Shown here: one piece after another, positions 50,401 through 59,400 of the stretch
Layout of the letters: each line of letters begins with the position of its first letter
How positions within the stretch are numbered: the stretch's first letter is position 1
Assembly: GCA_964017235.1 (NCBI GenBank)
Contig: OZ024930.1
Coordinates: 31,252,614-31,316,613 of the forward strand
Direction: 5' to 3'
Length of the DNA: 64,000 nucleotides
From: Sabellastarte sp. h YS-2021
Taxonomy: Eukaryota; Annelida; Polychaeta; Sabellida; Sabellidae
The notes under the pieces: generated by a model
What the model saw: only the letters and a program-made list of their open reading frames with translations
Told to the model about the DNA's origin: nothing
Databases searched by the model: none
Program-made: the position numbers and the translations under genes

Positions 50401-53400
50401 ATTTATTATGCACCAAACGTCGTGTTTGACCCATATAGAGGGTCACTCACTGCACACTCGTATAATATTGTTATCTTCATTTGTGATATATTTTTTTAGT
50501 AGTGGTTGTAAAATCACATCATGGTACTTCAGTAAAATGCTCTCAATACCAAGACACCTTGCCTACCTACCTGTCCCTACCTTGCTATACATTTGCCAAC
50601 AGTAGCATTCACACCACCAACTCTCCTTCCCCAAATTAAACTTTCAATTTTTTTAGGCTTAATATTATGTCTAGTATATTGTTTTTTCTTATAATGCAAC
50701 CAACAGGCATTTCCAGAGGTGGTACAAACCAGATCCATCAGGTAGCAATGGCAAGTTACTACCAAATTCCCCTATCATATCAAGGGCAGAGATTTCACCT
50801 CACAAGGTCACAGGTGGGTATTCAAATGTAACCACTGCACCATTGATCTTGGCCAAAAATGAATAACACCCCTTTGCAAATAGCTGTCAGGACAAAATGC
50901 AGCTAAGAATGCTCACTAAAGTTAAAACAAGTGAAGTTTATAAAAGTCCACTATAAGTCCAGTGTAGCAAGTCAAATTTTTAGCCACACTTTGATATCAA
51001 GATGTGTCAGATCTAACAGCCATAAGACTTCTCGTAGTGTTACGATCGAAAGTAAATATGGAAACCGGGTCCCGAAAACCAAAATTCGGCGTAAACCGGA
51101 TTCAGTCGAATTAGTATACACCAAACTGTAGTCACACTGTAAAATCTTCTGCACGTGTACATGAACAATTACTTGAACTAAAATGCAATTTTTTGATAAA
51201 ATCTGACATTTTGGATATTATTTCACTATATATTAGCAAAATATTACACAAGTACATGTTTTTAAGCGTTTTTGTGCAATATTTTATGCGTTTGAGGTGT
51301 TAATATGTGACATTTCGGGAACCGGTTCTTGGACTTTGTCACCGGATTTCGTTTACGTTTATATGAATCGAATAGAAACCAACTATCCGGTTTGCCGTCT
51401 TTATCACTACTGAGAAGATAAAGCTATGTGCACACATGGTTTTATGTGGCTAAATACTCTACAAATAAAACTGTGAATTTAACGTTCTCATAATTGTGTT
51501 AAACACTGAAAGTACCAAGGATTATAAAACATCTCTGCTAGCATTTAAAGTTTAAAAGCATTCCATAAATCCATTATTACTCACTTCATCCCCTTCCAAA
51601 TAGGACAGGTAGTCCACCAAGAGACAAGTGTCTGCATCATCAGGACATCTCCCCTCCTTCTCGCAGGACAGATGGAGGAGGAACGCTCTTGTCAAGTTAC
51701 CATACTCTGAAACAAATAGCCGAGAAACACCTGATGAGACAGTCAGCTTAAATTCTATAATGTTGCAAACTACTGATAGTAATCTTTAAAGTTCAAAGGT
51801 GGGATTTTATGTCCCGTTTAACAGCCAGGGTCATATTGGGACAGGTGTTCAGCATTGTCACTTGTGGGAGTCAAAGCCAAACACAGGTGACTGCCTGTAA
51901 TTACTAATTAGATGCCAAACTTGCTAACCACTAGGCCACCAAGGACCTACATAGTAACCTTCAGAATAAACAAGCTAAAGAAAGTAAGTCCGGAAAAATA
52001 CTTATGTTTCATTATTCAACACATCACAGTTGTCAACGACATTTAAAGCTAGATACTATCAGATTGGTATGTATCTAAAATTGCTGTTTTGCTTGACAAA
52101 ATCATTTATTCACTATTTCTGTCATCTATTTTCACAGTAAAAAATTACGTACATCAGTGAAAACTCAAACGAGTGAGCTTAAAAAAGCCCCAAGACACAT
52201 GGAACATGAATATTCTTGCTATAAACAGATCCAAATGGAGAGGATCCAGGCAACACAAATTGTCAGACCATATACCTGTTCTGTTTTCATAGCAACATCT
52301 TTAGATACTTTTTCAAAATAGGAAAGTTACTTGGAGGAGAAACACAGGGCCAGGTAATCTATATTTCACTAATCATCCCAAAATATCCAGGTAACAGCAC
52401 TTTGTTATTTATTAACTTGAAATTTACAACAACAAAAATCAAATATGATGCCAGAGGTTTCAAAAGTAATATGTTAAATACCAAGGAAAATTCTATGAAA
52501 AAGAAATAGTAAGCAGACACACTTGACTTAAGAGTGGGTTTTGGAAATGCTATTTACGGAAATAAACAAAATCAAAGTTTTTCCATTTCACGAGTACCTA
52601 GTTTGCCAGTTTGTTTTCTGTTTCTCGATACTGTTTGTGTTTTTTTTTCTTTTTTTTTTTGGAGGTTTCAGGAACCCTTTCAAGGCCCTACTACAAGATA
52701 TTTATCAAGGAAAAAAGTTCTAGTGAAAATCATTCCCAGAAAGAAGAATATATAACTATCTCTTTCCTCATCTGGGATATATATAAATTTGAAAACAGTG
52801 AGCAAAAAAGAAAAAAAAATGTCATTGATTTCCATATTGGTAGAAAAATTGCCATAAGACCAGTTTATTCCTTATAGTTTTTTGAGATACTTGTACATTT
52901 TTTTAATATTATGCTGCAAAATCCAAGATGGCCACAAAAACAATGAAAATTTCAATACTGACTCCTGAAAAGTTGCAAATGTATAAATTAAATTTGTGTT
53001 GAAAAACACACTGAAATCCCCCTAGCTGTTATTGTATTATGGAGTATCTACTCAAACATTGCCCTAGAATAACTCTTTCTGTTTCTTAGACGCCCTTCAT
53101 TTTCACTGAAATGCCAAGAATAAAACTCCAAGGCCCCCACTCGCTTTTCCCTGTTCCAAAACTAAACAGAACTAAGGTAAGGAAAAACACAAAGGGGAAT
53201 AAAACTAGACCTAGCGCATCGGAGAACCGATGCAAATTGTATCCACCGTAAAGGCAATGCACCAAAACCTCTAGCACCAATAATAAGCGAGTTATAAGCA
53301 CTTTTAAGTTTTGCTGTCCTCATTTGACCTTCAAGGAGGGGCCCAAGGTCAAATCCGACCATGCCAGAAGATTCCCAGCGCATGATTTCCTATATGTTGG

Positions 53401-56400
53401 TTTACCATCCCAAACATCTAGGACCAATAATAAGCGAGTTATAAGCACTTTTAAGTTTGGCTGTCCTCATTTGACCTTCAAGGCGGGGCCCAAGGTCAAA
53501 TCCGACCACACCAAAAGATTCCCAGCCCATGATTTCCTATATGTTGGTTTACCATCCCAAACCTCTAGGACCAATAATAAGCGAGTTATAGGCACTTTTA
53601 CCTTTGGCTACCCTCGTTTAACCTTGAAGGAGGGGCCCAAGGTCAAATCCGACCACACCAGAAGATTCCCAGCCCATGGTTCCCCATATGCTGGTTTACC
53701 ATGCCAAACCTCTAGGACCAATAATAAGCGAGTTATAAGCCCTTTTAAGTTTGGCTGTCCTTGTTTGACCTTGAAGGAGGGGCCCAAGGTCAAATCCGAC
53801 CATGCCAGAAGATTCCCTGCCCATGATTTCCTGTATGTTGGTTTACCATCCCAAAACACTGGGATCAATAAGAAGCCAGTTATAAGCACTTTTAAGTTTC
53901 GCTATCCTCGTTTGACCTCGAAGGAGGGGCCCAAGGTCAAATCCGACCACGCCAGAAGATTCCCAGCCCATGATTTCCTATAGGTTGGTTTACCATCCCA
54001 AACCTCTAAAACCAATAATAAGCGAGTTATAAGCACTTTTAAGTTTGGCTGTCCTCATTTGACCTTGAACGAGGGGCCCAAGGTCAAATCTGACCACACC
54101 AGAAGATTTCCAGCCCATGATTTCCTATAGGTTGGTTTACCATCCCAAACCTCTAGGACCAATAATAAGCCAGTTATAAGCATTTTTACCTTTGGCTATC
54201 CTCATTTGACCTTCAAGGAGGGGCCCAAGGTCAAATCCGACCACACCAGAAGATTCCCAGCCCATGATTTTCTATATGTTGGTTTACCATCCCAAACCTC
54301 TAGGACCAATAATAAGTGAGTTATAGGCACTTTTACCTTTGGCTATCCTCGTTTGACCTTGAAGGAGGGGCCCAAGGTCAAATCCGACCACACCAGAAGA
54401 TTCCCAGCCCATGATTTCCTATATGCTGGTTTACCATCCCAAACCTCTAGGACCAATAATAAGCGACTTATAAGCACTTTTAAGTTTGGCTGTCCTTGTT
54501 TGACCTTCAAGGAGGGGCCCAAGGTCAAATCCGACCACGCCAGAAGATTCCCAGCCCATGATTTCCTATATGTTGGTTTACCATCCCAAACCTCTAGGAC
54601 CAATAATAAGCAAGTTATAAGCACTTTTAAGTTTGGCTGTCCTCATTTGACCTTGAAGGAGGGGCCCAAGGTCAAATCTGACCACACCAGAAGATTCCCA
54701 GCCCATGATTTCCTATAGGTTGGTTTACCATCCCAAACCTCTAGGACCAATAATAAGCGAGTTATAAGCATTTTTACCTTTGGCTATCCTCATTTGACCT
54801 TCAAGGAGGGGCCCAAGGTCAAATCCGACCACACCAGAAGATTCCCAGCCCATGATTTTCTATATGCTGGTTTACCATCCCAAACATCTAGGACCAATAA
54901 TAAGCGAGTTATAAGCACTTTTAAGTTTGGCTGTCCTCATTTGACCTTGAACGAGGGGCCCAAGGTTAAATCCGACCACACCAGAAGATTTCCAGCCCAT
55001 GATTTCCTATAGGTTGGTTTACCATCCCAAACCTCTAGGACCAATAATAAGCGAGTTATAAGCATTTTTACCTTTGGCTATCCTCATTTGACCTTCAAGG
55101 CGGGGCCCAAGGTCAAATCCGACCACACCAGAAGATTCCCAGCCCATGATTTTCTATATGTTGGTTTACCATCCCAAACCTCTAGGACCAATAATAAGTG
55201 AGTTATAAGCACTTTTACCTTTGGCTATCCTCGTTTGACCTTCAAGGAGGGGCCCAAGGTCAAATCCGACCACACCAGAAGATTCCCAGCCCATGATTTC
55301 CTATATGCTGGTTTACCATCCCAAACCTCTAGGACCAATAATAAGCAACTTATAAGCACTTTTAAGTTTGGCTGTCCTCATTTGACCTTCAAGGATGGGC
55401 CCAAGGTCAAATCCAACCACACCAGAAGATTCCCAGCCCATGATTTCCTATATGTTGGTTTACCATCCCAAACCTCTAGGACCAATAATAAGCAAGTTAT
55501 AAGCACTTTTAAGTTTGGCTGTCCTCATTTGACCTTGAAGGAGGGGCCCAAGGTTAAATCTGACCACACCAGAAGATTCCCAGCCCATGATTTCCTATAT
55601 GTTGGTTTACCATCCCAAACCTCTAGGATCGATAATAAGCGAGTTATAAACACTTTTAAGTTTGGCTATCCTCGTTTGACCTGGAAGGAGGGGTCCAAGG
55701 TCAAATCTGACCACATCAGAAGATTCGCAGCACATGATTTCCTATAGGTTGGCTTCACATTGCAAACCTCTAGGACCAATAATAAGGGAGATATAGGCAC
55801 TTTTAAAGTCCGCTATGTGGGTTACTTCGGCACTCCGTGGATGACCTTGAGTTAGGAGCTTCAAGGTCAAATGTGTGCAAGGTTGTAGAGGACATGTATA
55901 TGTGTCATTCATATCACCTATGAACAGATTCAACCTTCTACCTTTGAGGAACAGCCAGTAGAAAAATGTAGATTATTTTCAAAGAAATGCCCGTGGCGGC
56001 CATCTTGTTTTTCAGAATGAGGCTATTTTCCTTCCCAGAGAAGCTTACCCCCCAATGAAGATATCCTGCAAATTTGGTGAACCTAGCTTCTGTTGTTTTC
56101 CTCTTAGAGTGTTTACGCCGAAAATCTCCCTACGCGCGGCGGCGGCGTAGCGAACGCTAAACCAAAGTATCCACCGGATGCTTCCGGTGGATACAAATAC
56201 TAGAGCTTTGTCTTGACAGAACAGGGCTTAGCAACTAAATTAAATACAAAGATCACAATTAAGGTTCTAATAATAAAATACCTACGGATTCTGTCCAGAA
56301 ACCACACATACTAACAATTGTCACATGTATATGTCTGAGGCTGTGACCGGGTGGGTCACTTTTGCGATGGGGGTCGACTTGGGAAGATCTTGAGTGCTTT

Positions 56401-59400
56401 CTGATCCACTCAATAGTCCTTAACTTCTACGATAGATGTTATATTGTCGCCCACTTTGTCACATTTTATAGCACAAAAAAACACGACAACACAGCAAACG
56501 TCAGAATTCTTTGTATATAGGGAGCTTACATAATATTTCTCATTTTATCTTTCATGACCCAGTGTCCAGTCCATTCCACATTCTGGTCTAAATGTTTTTA
56601 GGGTCACACTTAAGCCTGCTTTTGTGCAAAAATAATATGGAAGCTCTATATTCATAAGCTGAAGTGTTGTTTCTTACATACACAATTTTGTGAGACAGGA
56701 AAAGTGCACTACAATGTTTCAAATGTTACAGATAAAAAAAGACTACATTTTTTAAATAGATTTGAACAACAATTTGTACAACAATCATATAATAATAGAA
56801 TAATTTTGGATACCTTTCACAACTACTTTAATTCAAAAACATCATTTTCAGAAACCATTATAATGTTTATGGAGAGGAAAAGATGTGCATACTAAACCAC
56901 GCAAATACCAAATTACAAGACAAATTTGGGCATCTTGGCTGCCAGGATGGACTCTTACCACTTGTCACAACCTTGTAGCTGACAATTATAAATGATAAAT
57001 ATACCTGGCTTAACAAACATCCACTCCAACGATAGGTAGTACTTTGCATTTCCTGCAGGTTTCAGTTCTATATTCTTCAAATTGAGTATGGTCTGCCCGT
57101 GCCATGCTGTTACAAGAGCAGTTTGACTGGCCTTCCATTCGGAGTATTTTTTGGCATCCAGTGAATCACACTGGGTCTGCTCATCTGAATAAAATACAAA
57201 CAGGAGTAAAACTTTCTCTTGAGAAAAAATACGAAGCTTTAACAAAGATACTTTAATTCTGTTGGAGATTGCACTAGATATTGTCCAGTAAAAAAAATGA
57301 CCAGGTTGAGTGTAAACCACTGACCTTCTGCTTACTGTATTGTCTGTTGCACTGACCGATTGAGCTTAGCACAAATCCCCTAAGCCAAGTCATTACTGGG
57401 ATGGATATCACACAAGCATAATTGGAAAACTTCCCAAATGACATATGCAGAAAAATATATCACAAATGAAGATAACAATATTATATAAGAGTGTGTAACA
57501 GGAGTATTATATTGTTAAACTTCATGAGTGCTATATTTTATCCGTATATGTCTAGTGATTCATGAGTTAAACAAATCCACATTTACAGAGAGAATGTAAA
57601 AATTCAGACATATATACACATGCACCATTGAGAAAAAACCTCAATCTCTAACTTGTTATTTCTCAGTCATTTCTGCATGGACTTTTATGGAACAAAAAAT
57701 GAGCAGAAGAGCTGTAGAGTAGTAAAACTACCATTTCAATGGAATATAATACATACTTACAGGTAACACAATTTTCGATATACTAGTAAAAAATCGGCAC
57801 TTGTTTACACTAATTATCCAGGGTAAGGTGGCACCACTGTATACAAAAAACATATATCCAGTTCTGTATATCCCCTGTACGGGTCATAATGGTGGATAAT
57901 AAATTAAATTCTTACTTGTGGGAAATAAATAGTATTACATAAATATGTATTTAAAACTGACAAACTCTAAGGTGCAGCTGAACATAAACAAAGTGAAAGG
58001 ATCACCTTAAACAAGAAGAATCAAGGTCACATTTTGGCAGATGGATAGAGAAGACATAAGTGTCACTAAAATTATTTTTTGAAATAAGCTGTTAAATATA
58101 CATATCTTTTCACCAGAGTTCATATAATTCAACATTAAAATTAGACATAGTAATATTCTCAACATTTCAATCATATTATTGTCAAGCCTTGACACACAAT
58201 AGGCACCAAATGTACAACATACTCACTTGTGATGTCACAAAAACTGCAATTGGCTGTTTCTGGCTGTATTAGCTGGTAAAAACAACAACAGATTTATTCA
58301 TTTGAATGGTTTTAAACTGATAATAGTTTTAACAGAAAAGTACAAAACTACACTTAATGAAGTTAATGTTGAGGGACATCATGAGATACTAACGTTCTAT
58401 TATGATGTTTAATCACCATCATCATGATATCTCTAATAAGCGGCAAACGCTAACAATCTTTATCAAATCATTAAAATCATACTTTCAGAAAATTATTTGA
58501 AATTGACGCAATTATCTTTTATGGAATGATACAGTTCAAATCTGTTAAATCCAGTACAAGTACTACCACTAAACCAAGAAATCCAGATAACAAGGTTAAT
58601 TATGATAGAAAAAAAAAGTAAAATTGGTTGGCTTCAAACATTTAATCTATTGCACATACTCTATGACTATAACATTTTATAAATAAAAGATAAACAATTT
58701 ATTACTAGAGACGCTTAGTTATCAAGTGAATTATGACATATACTTGTGCCACCTGATCTAAAGACTTAATTAGACTTTTATTTTTTGAAATGTGGATCAC
58801 TGCAGTATTTTGACTGGTGCAAAAAAGAAAATCGATTGCATCCAAGGTTTTATTGTACACAACTTGGCAAATACTGTTTCCATCCAACTTTCCTAATAGT
58901 AGTTTCAGTGTTAGTTTTGTTCAATATGAGAAGTAACAAAAACTACAATAATTTGCCATGAAAATAACGAATAAATATGAATGGAATATGGCAAATGAAC
59001 GCCGCCGTCCTTTTAACTTTTTTTTTCAAATCATTTTCATCAAATCTTTTTTGTGTGTATACTGTTTGCCAAGATATGTGCAGTTGAATTAAGTATGATG
59101 CATTAATGAGTATATGTAACAGCAAGGCAGTAATTCCCAGCCAGCACTACATATGAGACCAACAAGGGTCCCAAATGGGTTCTTATATGGGGCCTTTGTG
59201 GGCGCCCTATATGGGCCCCAGTCAGTTTTTGCAAACGGTTTTCTGATGGGAATCTGGTCATCTCGGCCCATTTCAAAGTCGGCCCCCTACAAACTCGGCC
59301 CCCTCCAAAGTATAGACCTGTTTAAGGTAGTCGGGTTAAACAAAGTTTCACGTAAAATATTGTATATTTAAGTCGCATTTCTATTAATAAAATATTGTTA

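Noticed and set aside
52534..52877. Overlapping small frames near a T-rich tract
   Set aside because: Low-complexity composition, three overlapping frames, no splice context with the surrounding gene.
53324..55747. Long plus-strand frames (up to 219 codons) with a 49-residue repeat
   Set aside because: They exist only because 147 is divisible by 3; the same frame is stopped by TAG in several units and there is no gene structure around it.
34374..55775. CRISPR-like regularly spaced repeats
   Set aside because: Eukaryotic tandem satellites without spacers; the whole unit is repeated.
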